Origin: Hippopus hippopus
Lineage: Eukaryota; Mollusca; Bivalvia; Cardiida; Cardiidae
Direction: 5' to 3'
Assembly (NCBI GenBank): GCA_946811185.2
Contig: OX328096.1
Location: forward strand, 68,819,345-68,883,344
Length of the DNA: 64,000 nt
Shown here: positions 1-11,200 of the stretch, piece after piece
Position numbering within the stretch: position 1 is the first letter of the stretch
Layout of the letters: every line of letters starts with the position of its first letter
Notes under the pieces: model-generated
Databases searched by the model: none
Told to the model about the DNA's origin: nothing
The model's input: the letters and a program-made list of their open reading frames with translations, nothing else
Position numbers and translations under genes: made by a program

Positions 1-2222
1 CGCATTCTCTAGTAATGGTGCTACATAAAATATGTAAATTTGGTTTAATGATTTTCTGTTCAGTGTAAAATTCAGCTTTCTCATAATTCCAAGTACTTTA
101 GACGAAGATTTTAAAATATTATCAATATGTGCGTTCATTTGACCATTTTGGCTGAAAGTTATCCCTAAGTGCTTATGATTTTCAACAAAGATAACGTCAG
201 TGTTTTGGAATTTCAGCTTAGGGAGCTCGTCTACTGTTTTCAAAGAGAAAAGGATAGCTTCGGTCTTTTGTGGATTAAACGTTACCAGCCACTGTTTTGC
301 CCATGAAGATATTAGATTAAGGTCATGGTTTATTATACCTTCAATATCACGAATGGATGATGCTGAATAATAGAAGGAACTATAATCTACAAATAGTCTA
401 GTTAAACTTAATAAGGAGTCAGTAATGTCATTAACATAGACTAGAAAAAGCAGCGGACCTAGGACCGAGCCCTGGGGTACTCCAACTATTATCTGTTTAG
501 GAGACGAAGTGGCGGATTGTAAAACAACTTTTTGGCTCCTATTTGAGAGGTGATTTGAAAGCCATTCGAGAAGAATTCCTTCGATACCGTTTTGTTTGAG
601 TTTAAAGAGGAGACCTTTGTGCCATACTCTATCAAAGGCTTTAGAAATGTCACAGAAAACCATGCATGAAAACTGTTTGCTATCGAACGATTGACATATG
701 TGGTGATAGATATCGACAAGTTGGAAAGTTGTTGAGTGCTTTGGTAAGAATCCAGATTGATATTTATACAACAGATTGTTTTCAAGCAAGAAGTTATACA
801 TGTGTTTAAAGATTATCTTTTCTAATAATTTTCCGCAACAGCTTAAAAGAGAAACGGGTCTATAATTAGTAACTGATGATTTATCCCCATTTTTGTAGAT
901 AGGAATTACATTAGCCGTTTTCCATAAATTAGGAAAAACACCTTCAGATAGTGATCGATTAAATAGTATTGCTAGGGGTTTAGACACTTAGTCTGCCACA
1001 CCTATAAACATTCTATGATTGATAGAGTCAGGCCCACTTGCCTTATTTGGGTTAAGGCATCGGATGAGGTCTTCAATTTCAGATTCAAGAACAGTGATTT
1101 GAGAGAGATTATTATTAGTATTTTTAGTGAAAAGAGGGAGAGAGGCGAGTTCTTCATTTACAGATGATATAGAGGCGAAAAAGTTATTCAAGCACTCCGC
1201 TTTTTCCAGATCAGATATAGATGCTGAGATCTCACCGTTTGGAGATGTACTAATTAAAGGCGGAATGCTAGATGAGCAATCATTGTTTTTAACAAAGTAG
1301 CGGATAAGGCGCCAAAAACCTTTTTTATCGTTCCTTTGTAGATCACATAGATTGAGCTCAAGTGAATTAAAGAATTAATTGTTTTGTACTTATATAAAAT
1401 AGACAATGTTCCTGTTTTAAATGCTAATGTTTCAGACCATCTCTTTTCCTACATAACGTTCGTAGTTCACCATTAAACCATGGTTTATCGTCAGGGCGAA
1501 TGGTAACTGTTTTCGAAGGGATACAAGCATCAATAAATGTAAGAAATTGTTTGGTAAAGAAGTCACATGCTTCGTCTACAGTACCATTGTAAAGAACATC
1601 CCAGTTAAAAGACAAAATGTTAGTACGTAAAAGATCAAAATTAGCTTTACTGTATTGATAGACTGTTCTTTCAAAAATCGGTTTTGGATCGTATGGGAAT
1701 GTGAGAGTTATATATGTAGCACTATGATCAGTCACCTCAGGTGGATTCGGTAGTATCCCAGAATCTAAGTATTGCATATCAGTTGGTACTAATATAGGAT
1801 CGAGCAGAGCATTCAGTCTAGTTGGTTCAGATATCACATTCTGTAGTGCATTAATGATAAGAATATCTTTTAGTTTCTTGAGATTAGGGTTGAGCAAGTC
1901 TTCATTTAAATCACCTAGAATGACAATGTTATGAGTAATTTCATAAGCCTTTTCGATATTTTTGTTGAAATTTTCAAAGAAAACGGGATCGGAAGTTTTT
2001 GGACTGTAAAAGGTGCCAATCAAAAGTTTACTTCGTTTAAGTATAATGGATATCTAAATACTTTCTTCACAAAACGTTTCTAACTCAATAACTCGTTGAT
2101 GTAATAAGCTGCTAGATAAGTACACAGAGATGCCTCCTCCATGATTTGTCCTATCCTTTCTGTACAGCTTATCCAGTGAATTTGACAAATGCAAAAATTC
2201 ATCAGGGACAGTCATATCCAGG

Positions 2223-2348
2223 TGTGTTTCAGTAAAACATAATATATCATACTCTAAATAGCTGTCTCTGATGTATTCCAGCTTCTGTGTTTCAGTAAAA
2301 CATAATATATCATACTCTAAATAGCTGTCTCTGATGTATTCCAGCTTC
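2223..2348. repeat. 63-bp perfect tandem duplication inside the LINE endonuclease
   Basis: Positions 2223-2285 and 2286-2348 are identical copies of a 63-bp unit. It is exactly 21 codons, so the endonuclease frame is kept, and a block ending in CFTET is doubled. CFTET contains the Glu of the endonuclease active site, so the copy has two such residues 21 apart. Confidence 0.95.
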
Positions 2349-2410
2349 TGTCTTAAACTCCTGATATTGCAATATATTAAAGATAAACTTGTATGGTTTA
2401 AATTATTTAC

Positions 2411-2437
2411 TGGTCCGGGATTACGCTCAACGTCACC
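2411..2437 (-). other. 2A-like ribosome-skipping peptide GDVERNPGP
   Basis: The minus-strand frame reads GDVERNPGP, matching the 2A core D-x-E-x-NPG/P. At this motif the ribosome fails to form the last Gly-Pro bond and releases two proteins. Such motifs are established near the N-terminus of ORF2 in CR1/L2-type retrotransposons of several marine invertebrates. Directly upstream is a run of about 15 hydrophobic residues (VFFYLLMLLLLLN) that could serve as a signal sequence. The motif itself is intact although the downstream ORF is broken. Confidence 0.9.
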
Positions 2438-2695
2438 ATGATTAAGTAGCAATAACAACATTAACAGATAGAAAAATACGTTACTAAAGCTGTCTATTAT
2501 CATGCTGGTACAACCCAGGAGTATCTTCAACAATGACAACATAAATGAAAGGTGGCCAGTACTAAGTTTCACTTTAATAGTTTTCTTATATGGAAAACAC
2601 CGACTGTTAAAAACACCAATAGAGAATCTCCACAGTATTATATCATTACCCATTTGGCAACAACAAAAACAAAAACAAAAACAAAAAAACAACAC

Positions 2696-5453
2696 ATTGA
2701 GATTCCCATTGGTTCAATAACTTGGTATCGGATTACGTTCTTGTCACAGAGAGTATGGATATTCTGAAGAAGAAGAAGAAGAAGAATATTAGAGGTATAA
2801 CCGTTTTGAGAATATGTACATGTATAACAGTTTACAAAATATTTAGTCAGAATAACACATTGATGAACACTGTAATCATAATTGGAAAATGGATGAATTA
2901 GATGAAGAGTAAAGAAAATGCTTGTCGAATAACTAGTGATGATAATGAAAGAATCATCAGTTCAGGCACATTTCTAAGTCGAGGTAATCGGGCGAGATAT
3001 ATAAAGATGAATCAAAATGGATTTGCATAAATTTAGTTCATGATGAATGGTAAGGTGTAAGTATGACTAAGATGCTGGTAGTGTTATTGAGCAGAAAGTA
3101 ACAAACGTATTTGGAAGGAGCAGGAAAGTGGATAAACGACCATGACGTCAACACTCGGAAAAACAAGGTGCAAAAAAAACTGACGACCAAAATCAAATGT
3201 AGACAGTCTTCAAAAGAAGGAAGCAATTCGGATAAATCAGACATACGTACTGACATGTATTTGATATGCACAAAGTGGGAATCGGAACAGTTCCAGAATT
3301 GTACCGATTTCCACCCTGCGCAGAAAGCGCACATATATCGGGCAGACAATTCTTATTTCAAAGTAAATTTTGCCATGTACTTATAACCATACCACAAACA
3401 TCGATGACAGAATCAGATCAGATAAGAGGCAAGAAACATATCTGACAATAGCACATATATCTTATGTATAAATAATCCTATAAGAATTAACAAAGGAAAA
3501 AAAAACAAACAAATTTAGTAAAAACAAATAGTTTGAACGTCAGCAGCTCGTAGCCATCGGACAGCCCTCAGACGCCCCCTGGCTCGAAAAGTCTAAAATA
3601 CTAACGAATGAAAAAATTGAATGACAAAATTAAGACTCTTCATAATGCAATCATGCAGATTTTAATTTCAGTAAGTAATGGAAAAAGACCTCGAGTACGA
3701 CTTGAAACAGGGAACAGGGAGGAAAAAGGAGAAATTTCTCGTAATGAGCAATTTCTCCTTTCTCCACCATGTATTCTTAAAAAGAAGAAGAAAAAAATAA
3801 ACACGTGGTTTGTATCGATTATACTACGGATTTAACGTTGGATAAGTATGGGTCCCTTTTACAATTAACTATCGAGACTCCACTGTGTTTATACATTTAC
3901 ATATCTATAGTACAAACTATCTGTCTTGGTACAAACATATATACAGCTTTGTGTACTTCTTTGGTTCACAAAAGTACATGTACATATCTATTGAACATAA
4001 GATGAAAGATATATAGTACAATAAGTCCACAACAAGAGTAACTGTAAATGTTGTAATTGGAGTAAATGAAAGATTTTGCTGTGAAAGGAGGTTGTCTTTG
4101 GTTGGGTAGAAAACGCTACTGGGAAAGAGAGTAAAAAAAAAAAACCCGCTGGTTACCAGCATTTCTTCCCCCTCCCCCCAACGATGCCCTCAAAAATCCT
4201 CTTCCTGATGGTCGTTAAAACACGTGATTGTGTGGTAAACGGTTAAGTGATATTTTATGCATATACATCAGAGCAAGTGAATTCTTGAAAAATTGGCCCC
4301 TGCGTACACAATTGCACAAACATCAACTTAAATCAACTTATTTCGCTTTTTATTAAAAGCAGCAAATTCTCGCCTTGAACATATAACCAAAGCAGTCATT
4401 GCTCACTACGTGCATTGGCTCCCTCTCTAAAAGTGTTGGTTAGGCATAGAAACTTTCTTGTAAAAACACATTTGGTCATAAATTCTAAACGTGGTGATCC
4501 CTAACCATTAATTCCCTTTTTCTAATTTGGCAGCGTAATTTACCATTTTTTAGTTTTATTAAAAAAAAGAAAGGACTACCGGTGGAAAGAATATCATTGT
4601 TTTGAGATCGTCAGTGCTCGAAATGAGCAACGACTTCCTCTTCAACAATGATCCATTAACATGTATTCACAACAAAAAACGAGTTGTTTACTAACCCAGC
4701 TTAAAGAGTACGTTGAAAATATTGTTGTAAAAGTAGTAAGTACCCGCAATGGTGAGCAATTACATTGAAATGCACGTATTCATGGCTTGATTCTATCTAA
4801 GTTAACTGTAAACAACCAATATGTATGAGAGACTCATTCATACATAAGGGGGAAAAAAACGAAAGAAAACTGTAATATAGCTGGCCATTGTTCGCTTTAA
4901 CTCTTTCTTTGCCATTGACGACACTAGAATATTTAGTGGACAAAGTAGATCAAGGTCAGACAGCACATTCCGTGCAGTCCGATCTGTGATCCGCAATGCC
5001 CATTCTTAAGCCTACATCAAAACTGAGCTGTTTCTTCATTTCAGCAGAATATTATCAATAGCCACTAGAAACAGAAATACTATTTTCCCAAAATTGAAAG
5101 AGTCAGGGGAACTGAGGAGATAAAGGCAGCCGCTGCCTGCAATGGGCACTGTTTCCACATCAGTAAAATCTTTCTTTATTTTGAACCTGACTATTTCAGC
5201 AGATAAAGTTATTCACTATGGATTATCCATTTCATAAGTCTTGCTTAAAAAAAAAGTTAAGAGTAATCCTGCGTATGGCGACCCAAGATTTCCCTTGATA
5301 ACAGTGTAGAGCAAGATCATTTCGCACAACTGTGCAGTCTGATCCATGTATACACAGCTCGCCATTTCCCTCTCCTCTCAATTTTCCCCCTCTTTTTGCA
5401 CAATAGTGCAAAAAAAATATGTAGAAAAACAATTGTGAAGAATTGGTGAAATA
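2696..5453. other. Stretch without a recognisable gene
   Basis: AT-rich DNA with only short open frames that carry no motif. It holds a GAA microsatellite at about 2766-2786, a half MITE (separate entry), and a GATCAAGNTCAGAC-like stretch near 4950-5000. Related stretches near 42010 and 53610 suggest another dispersed repeat. Nothing else is identifiable. Confidence 0.6.
4089..4244. repeat. Half copy of the piggyBac-like hairpin MITE
   Basis: Contains the family's central palindrome half (CTGGTTACCAGCATTTCTTCC) and one terminal arm ending GTGGTAAACGGTTAA near 4244. The other half is lost or too degraded to trace. The family is described at 34336-34578. Confidence 0.65.
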
Positions 5454-7608
5454 TTAACCCCTAAATGTTATCGTTGTGCTGGCTCCTGCATGAAGTACTC
5501 TCTCGTGGGCGTCTTGTACGACTAAGCGTGTAAAATAGTGATTAGGCGGAAGTAAATATGGAAATTTTGTCATTTTGGAGACTGGAGCATTATGGATTCT
5601 CCCTCCACATCGCAAAAGATTTGTATCATCTATGAAAACTCTATGCTCTTTCACCAAGGGTTTACGTCTTGATTTCAACTGTATACTCTCGATTTCATCT
5701 CGGTATGATACTTCTTGTACGCTCCTCGTTAAAAGCTGTTCTGCAATGTTGGTCTCGTTTAACGTCAACGGACCAGTACGTCTGGACTCTGAAGTATTGC
5801 GACAGTTGTAAATGAATCTTAAAACATAAGCTGTGACCCTTAAAAGCTTTCGTAGTTTACTGTATCGGGTAAAGTCGATCACTGTGTGTGGTGTATATGT
5901 AGGCTCATTCGGTTGGTTATCTGCTTCTGCTTCTGGTTCATTCTCGTCAACAGTAGCTAAAACAGTCGTGTCGGAATAGCTTATATTCCAGGTCGGCCAG
6001 TTTAAACAATCGTGCATCCAAGAAGGTCCATGTAACCATAGAATGTTGTTTGTGAAGTTCTCAGCTGAGATACCGCGGATAAGCAAATCGGCTGGATTAT
6101 CTTTGGTTGGACAATAACGCCATTTACGATTCTTGGTAAGTTCTTGTATTTCTTGCACTCGATTTTCAACAAACCGTTTTCTTGTTTTTGGTGTACTGAT
6201 CCAATGTAAAGCTATCTGGCTATCGGACCACATATAAATAGTGTTGATCCGTAAAGATTCTTCTAAGTGTCTTGCTAATCTTGATCCAATAACTGCGGCC
6301 ATAAGTTCAAGTCTTGGCACAGTCAATGGTTCCATGGGTGCTACTTTGGTCTTCGCCATGACGAATTCCGATTGGTTATCTTTACATATGTAAGCTACTG
6401 CTCCGTACGACTGTACACTTGCGTCAACGAATATATGAAGACATTTTACTACATGACTCTGTAGTGTCTCGTTCTTCTGGGAAATTTTGTCACCGCCATT
6501 TGAGATATTGGTTGTAGATACTGGGAAATAGCATCTGGGAATTGACGTCATAGTAACGTTTCTCAAGTCTTTTGCAATTTCTTTCCATTGTATTTGGTAG
6601 GTCTGAGGTAATTCTGTATCCCAATCTAACTTGTTTTTCCAGATGTCTTGCAACATGAATTTGGCACGAACAGTTACGGGACTCAGCAAACCGAGTGGAT
6701 CATAGATTTTCGACGTCTGTTTTAATACTTCCCGTTTCGTGACATGTGTTGATATATGAGTTGTTCTCGTTGGAAACACCAGTTCATCAGTCTCTGAGTT
6801 CCATCTCATGCCAAGAACTTTTGTGTTCGAGTCTGTATCAAGGATGTTTTGTGCATTTGCAATCTCACGTAACTTTTGACTGTTTGAAGTCCACGATCTT
6901 AGATTGAAATTCGCCGATGACATCAACGTTCGAGCTTCAATGAAATATTGTTGGACATCTTCTTCTTCTGCAAAACTTGACAAAACGTTGTCAACATACA
7001 GGTCTCTTTTCAATACTTGAGAAACTGTTTTCTCTGAATTTTCATCTAAGTGTTTCAATAGTGTTGCGCCTAAAATGAACGGTGAGCACATTGCGCCAAA
7101 TAGGACAGATTTATAACGATATGTATAAAACGGACTGTTAGCGTCTGTAGGATCGGATAGCCATAAATATCGAGTCACATCCCTATCGTCTTCGTGTAGT
7201 CCGACTTGAAGAAAGGCCTTTTCTATGTCTGTAGATACTGCATATTTGTTTAGTCTGAATCTTACGAGTATGCTAGTAAGATCATTCAGCTCTGGGGGGT
7301 GTTGTCTGAAGACAATCGTTTAGGCTAGGATGGTATGCTGATTTCCGACAACAACAGTCGAAGACTATTCGGATCGTCGTGGTTGTCGAAACTTTCGTGA
7401 CAGCGTGGTGCGGTATGTAGTGAATGCGACGGGTCGTATGTTCGTCAGGGGAGATAACTCTTTCGATGAAACCCCTTTTTTCTTCTTCTTTGATTATCTC
7501 GCCATACTTTTGGAGTAGCGTTGGTTCTTTGGTTAGTTTACGAATTGTGCTTTGAGTTCTTTTTAATGTGACATCGAAGTTTGTCGGAAGTGGTGAATGA
7601 TCCTGTTT
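5454..7608 (-). pseudogene. BEL/Pao Pol: RT, RNase H and start of integrase
   Basis: The longest open part is 5454-7178 (574 codons). Residues 1-70 are the end of the RT palm with YVDN at 61-64. RNase H follows with Asp252 (IFVDAS), Glu291 (PRLELMAA) and Asp319 (SDSQIALHW). The frame then runs into the H2C2 zinc-binding part of the integrase (CGGRIHNAP, then HERVLHAG), where it ends. Upstream, RT coding continues to about 7608 but is interrupted by a one-base shift at a G6 run (7294-7299 on the plus strand) and by a TGA just after the protease region. RIVFDCCC and STDIEKAFLQV in that part are typical of BEL/Pao RT. In this family RT copies RNA to cDNA inside a virus-like particle. The YVDN spelling may be lineage variation and need not be damage. 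Confidence 0.93.
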
Positions 7609-8553
7609 TCATGGTAACTTTGCAACGTAGCGACCGTTAGTGAATGATATGCATTTCTGCTGGTACTCTTCTAAAAGTTCCTGTCTGTTACTGTCTTTCT
7701 CAGCCGATATTCCCAGTGATTCTAGTTTCCAAAAACGTTCTAATTGATCGGTCTCCGGCGGTCTGGTATTGACGTTCATGATGTAGTTTTCAGTTTTATT
7801 TGATGTAACCGGTAGTGGGCCAGACAGTAAGTAGCCTATTTTAGATTTGTTGGCAGTAGGTCCATTTCCATGCACAGTTTTGTTCTGAACTATTTTCCAG
7901 TAGTGGTCTGCACCGATGAGTAGGGATATTTCGAACTGTTCATCGTCTGTCACGGGATGCACGAGTTTCAAGCCCCTCAAGTATGGTAGTGAAGTAACGG
8001 ATAGTTGTATGTTTCGGATGGGTACTGCTATTGTTGGCACAATCATGACATTTAATGAAATCTTTTCACCGTTATCCGTTATCAAGTTTACCGTAGTTGT
8101 ATCTAGATGCTGGATTTTCTTGTTTGAATCTCCAAATGAGGCTACTTGAATAATGTCGGAACCAGTCGGTTGTAGACCTAGTTTCTGAGCGAATGACTGG
8201 GTGATGAATGAACTTTGTACACCAAGATCAAACAGAATATTACCATCCAAAGTATTGTCATTATAAGACACCGGTGCAACTGCCGTTTCCAATAAAACTT
8301 TGGGTTTCTTCTGTGATGAATTAAATATACCGGCATCAGCTCGTGTGTCCACATATCTGATTTCACTATCAGCTGTTTGTGTATGAAGCGCTGCACTATC
8401 TTTTGTTTTTGAACTTTTGTCACTTGTATGTGTATTACTGTCACAAATACTGGTATGGTGCTTCCTGTTGCACTTTAAGCACCGCTTACTGGAGGAACAT
8501 TTTGACACTTGATGTTTACAGATGCAGTTAAAACACAGGCGTTTCTTTTTCAC
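7609..8553 (-). pseudogene. BEL/Pao zinc knuckles and retropepsin (DUF1758-like)
   Basis: The N-terminus has cysteine-rich knuckles (CFNCICKHQVSKC, then CLKCNRKHHTSIC) that bind nucleic acid. They are followed by an aspartic protease with the active-site stretch FDLGVQSSFIT. It would cleave the Gag-Pol polyprotein. The frame ends at a TGA where RT coding should continue (GRYVAKLP then stop), and its N-terminus is one frame off from the preceding gag block, so a shift lies near 8560-8580. Confidence 0.88.
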
Positions 8554-9682
8554 AAGTTCAGTGCGTTCTTCGGTGGGTTTAAATTCGTACAGTTCACAGG
8601 TTTGTGTGGTTCATCGCAATAAACACATAAATTGATGTCCGTTTGGCTATTGTAACGCGGTTTGTGTTGCGCATGTGTGTGAGATTTTTCTGTAGTTCTG
8701 GTCAGGAATGATGTGGTTATCCCATGGAAATCTTCGGTTGGTTGACTATCCTCTAATATTGTAATTTCCTTGCGTATTGCCGATTGTAAGTCCCCTAACA
8801 ACCAATTGTCACTTCCATTCTCACGTGCTAAATTTCGGCGGATCTCTTGTGGGAGTTTGTTTAAAATGATCGGCACCAGTAGTTTACCGTAAGAATCTTG
8901 AAATTCTCCCAGTGACTCTAACCCACGAATGTTTGTCTCGAGCTTATCATAGTAGTTTATAAGGCTTGGTAATATGTTGTTTGGAGCGGGAAGCTGCAGG
9001 AAAGCTTGCATGTAGGCGTTCGTGATTTTATGAATTTGACCAAATCTCTCTCGTAAAAGTTCAATTGCTCTACTGTAATTTGCGTTGGTTAATGCAAATC
9101 CCTCTATAGTTGATGCGGCGGCGCCTTCTAGCTGTGATTTAAGGTAGTTGAACTTTTGAACATCAGTTAAATTCATGTTGAGATGTATAGAAGATTCAAA
9201 AGAATCCCAGAATGTCTGCCATTGTACGATGTCACCATTAAATGACGGAAGTGTTAGCCTAGGTAAGCGGTGAAACTGTGTGGAATGAGAAGAAATACTC
9301 ACAGTGGGGATGAGATCATCTCTTGGGGTGGAATAAATTCCGAGGCTGTAGGATTCAATCGAAGTGTCTCGGTGTAAGTCTGTTTCTCCGTCTCTGTACA
9401 CTTTGACCTTCAATACTCCTTTAACTTGCCCAATTTAATCTCGATGTCTAAAACGTATTGTTCCGCTTCCACCATCTCTTCGTCTAGTTCTGCGACATCT
9501 ATCTGCTCTAGAATCTTCTCGTTTAACGATTTGACGGACTCGAATTTAGCGGTTATTCCAGACAGAATAATGTCGAACTCGCAAAACGTCTCATCCTGCT
9601 TGGTGATCTCAATTTTCAACAACTGTTGGTCGATAACTTTTCTGTGTGCGTTACGCATGGATAGTAGTCTGTCAATCTTCAT
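8550..9682 (-). pseudogene. BEL/Pao Gag (DUF1759-type), frameshifted
   Basis: Two overlapping open blocks, 9410-9682 (starting MKIDRLLSMRNAHRK, helical) and 8550-9413. The second shows the DUF1759 signature: LPSFNGDIVQWQTFWDSFES, then NYLKSQLEGAAASTIEGF and LLRERFGQ. Gag forms the particle shell. The two blocks differ by one frame at about 9411. No slippery heptamer is obvious, so I read this as decay. Confidence 0.88.
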
Positions 9683-9690
9683 CTTTGTTT

Positions 9691-9708
9691 GGTCACGGCA
9701 CCAAAAAA
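9691..9708 (-). promoter_or_regulatory. Primer-binding site of the BEL/Pao element
   Basis: On the minus strand the sequence directly after the LTR end reads TTTTTTGGTGCCGTGACC. A TGG-starting segment at this position is where a tRNA 3' end primes minus-strand cDNA. The tRNA was not identified. Confidence 0.65.
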
Positions 9709-9850
9709 TGTAGTGTGAGAAATATACGAGACGTACTACGCGTTGTCGATTCGTATCCTTTATTATTGTTTTTCTTAACGTACAGAAGTGTCGTCACGTT
9801 TAACTACGATTTGGTGCGGAACGCGCTATTTGGCATTACGTTAATTAATG
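9709..9850 (-). repeat. LTR remnant of the BEL/Pao element
   Basis: Minus-strand LTR end, ...CACTACA at 9709, next to the primer-binding site. Its outer boundary is unclear because a mariner fragment starts near 9845-9860 and no second LTR exists in the window for comparison. Confidence 0.55.
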
Positions 9851-10177
9851 CATCGTGAATTCCCGATACCACCTATGGGTCCACTTGTCAAAGCAGGACC
9901 TGAACTGATCTCGTGGAATTTTACGGATCGTTTCCCGAACAACTGTTGGCAAGTCATGAACGTCATCATACCGCCTGCCACGCAGCTCTGATTTCAACGT
10001 CGGAAAAAGCCAGAAATCACACGGTACTAGGTCTTGGGAATATGCAGGATGCTTCACAGTTTCACTTCCTACCTCTCTTTGTGTTGTCTTGGTGATTACA
10101 GAGGAGTCGGGAGGTGCATGGCCATGATGTAATACGAATTTGCCATCAAGTTGTTGCCTCTTCTTCATAGCTCGCAC
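9845..10177 (-). pseudogene. Mariner transposase C-terminal fragment
   Basis: 110 codons matching the C-terminal third of mariner transposases: VLHHGHAP, then HPAYSQDLVPCDFWLFP with the third catalytic Asp in PCDF, and a tail FDKWTHRWYRE. The second catalytic Asp (normally HHDNAP) is Gly here. The N-terminal domain is missing and no terminal repeats were found. Confidence 0.88.
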
Positions 10178-10225
10178 CAGATCACCCTTGATAATCTAAA
10201 ATTGTGATAAGGTTTATCGAACCAG

Positions 10226-10459
10226 ATGCATTTCCCAATGGACTGGACCAAATTGAAAGCATTTGCAAACAACAAATTACATGCTACTAAAATGATAATT
10301 TCTGTCTCTGATAGGGTGCAAAACATTGTTGGAAATGGAGAAAATGCTGGTTTCCTGTTTCATTTTTTCTTTTTTTTTTTTCTGATTTTCACCACAATAT
10401 TTACATAAGCCTTCTCTTTCAGGGTCATTAAAACTCAGAATCGTGTCGTTAAGAGTTAA
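10226..10459. repeat. piggyBac-like hairpin MITE copy
   Basis: Inverted orientation relative to the reference copy. The half matching CAAATTGAAAGCATTTGCA is followed by the GGAGAAAATGCTGGTTTCC core and an end GTTAAGAGTTAA. The right half of the core is overwritten by T-rich sequence. Confidence 0.75.
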
Positions 10460-10555
10460 TACAAAGAAAAACTTTGACTTGTTTATATAAAAAAAAAAAT
10501 TACAGATGACAAATAAATGTGGCTATAAAATGATGGGATTTGTCTGGAACAGTTG

Positions 10556-10706
10556 GGAAAAAATTGTGGGTAAAGACAAAAAAAAAAAACCACCAGAAAT
10601 GATGTTTTGTATCCCTTCATAGACATATCTCATATTTGAGCTGCATCAAATTTGTTATCTGCGAAACCTTTCAAGTATGACAAGTCTAATAACTAAATTG
10701 TCGTTT
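10556..10706. repeat. Half copy of the hairpin MITE
   Basis: Matches the 3' half of the family (TTTGAGCTGCATCAAATTTG, then TCGTTTGGTAAAAAGTT), preceded by a degenerate core with an A-run. Confidence 0.6.
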
Positions 10707-10847
10707 GGTAAAAAGTTCATAGAATTACTTACCTAATATGCAAATCTTACATTTGGTGCTGATCTGGAATGAGGTTTTGGAAACACGTAGAAGTTGAACA
10801 GCTTTGCTGTATACCTGCATCATAAACAAGATGAATATTGTATTTGA

Positions 10848-11200
10848 GCCATGCTCTATGAAAATGGGTTTAATGCATATGCAAAAAAAATTGATCCATG
10901 TGAGCCTACCCAGTCCATGCAGGCTGACATGGGCCGAAACTTTTTGCTATCTTTAAATTTTCTGCATGGCAAATGACCTGTGATTCAGTTGGAGGATAAT
11001 CAAAATGGATTTTGGGGGTCCATAATTACGTCATGGCTTGCTCAGTATACTGCATCATGGAGATAAATTTAACCCCTTTTTGCCACAGCATGGCTCATTT
11101 ATAAACAATATATGTACATGTACACATAATATATATGAGCCATGCTCTCCAACAAAGGGAGTAATGCATCTGCCAAAAATATTGACCCAGGCAGGGTTCT
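10848..11200. repeat. GAGCCATGCTC repeat with inverted ends, plus a truncated second copy
   Basis: The sequence starts GAGCCATGCTCTATG and ends in its inverse, ACAGCATGGCTCA, near 11095. A second copy begins at about 11138 and stops near 11200 at a T-run. A related copy lies at 62176-62392 with the shared internal piece CAGTCCATGCAGGCTGACAT. Two copies with inverted ends suggest a non-autonomous DNA transposon. Confidence 0.65.

Larger units (their letters stand above)
1..2695 (-). pseudogene. CR1/L2-type LINE ORF2 (endonuclease + reverse transcriptase), broken, 3' end outside window
   Basis: Read on the minus strand, this is a non-LTR retrotransposon ORF2. From its 5' side come a hydrophobic leader, a 2A-like peptide, an APE-type endonuclease (blocks 2054-2410 and 1424-2023, with the catalytic-type stretch ILGDLNEDL) and a reverse transcriptase (about 1191 down to 1). 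The RT motifs NKASGPDSI, FCDISKAFDRVWHKG and GVPQGSVLGPLLFLVYVNDI are plain. The frame is closed by TAG at 2054-2056, TAG at 1424-1426, TAA at 988-990, and at least one frameshift between 1424 and about 1365. The RT active site reads FVDYSS instead of the usual ADD, so the second catalytic Asp is Tyr (codon 382-384). The element is therefore inactive. The 2A peptide and RT block B place it in the CR1/L2 group; the precise clade is not resolved. The 5' end probably lies between 2695 and 2790. Confidence 0.93.
5454..9850 (-). mobile_element. Truncated BEL/Pao LTR retrotransposon
   Basis: On the minus strand, 5' to 3': LTR remnant (about 9850-9709), primer-binding-site-like sequence (9708-9691), gag, zinc knuckles, retropepsin, RT and RNase H, then the start of the integrase, where homology stops near 5465. 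The integrase core and 3' LTR are absent, so this copy cannot move. A mariner fragment abuts the LTR side. Confidence 0.9.

Noticed and set aside
2766..2786. GAA tract as a functional element
   Set aside because: Short microsatellite near the LINE 5' end; no evidence of function.
3038..3386. Overlapping frames of about 100 codons on both strands
   Set aside because: No motif and no similarity to a known family that I can see; both strands open by chance.
7916..8149. Plus-strand open frames within the BEL/Pao region
   Set aside because: Shadows of the minus-strand retroelement genes.
9410..9413. Programmed frameshift in BEL/Pao gag
   Set aside because: No slippery heptamer or evident downstream structure, and other breaks in the same element show decay.
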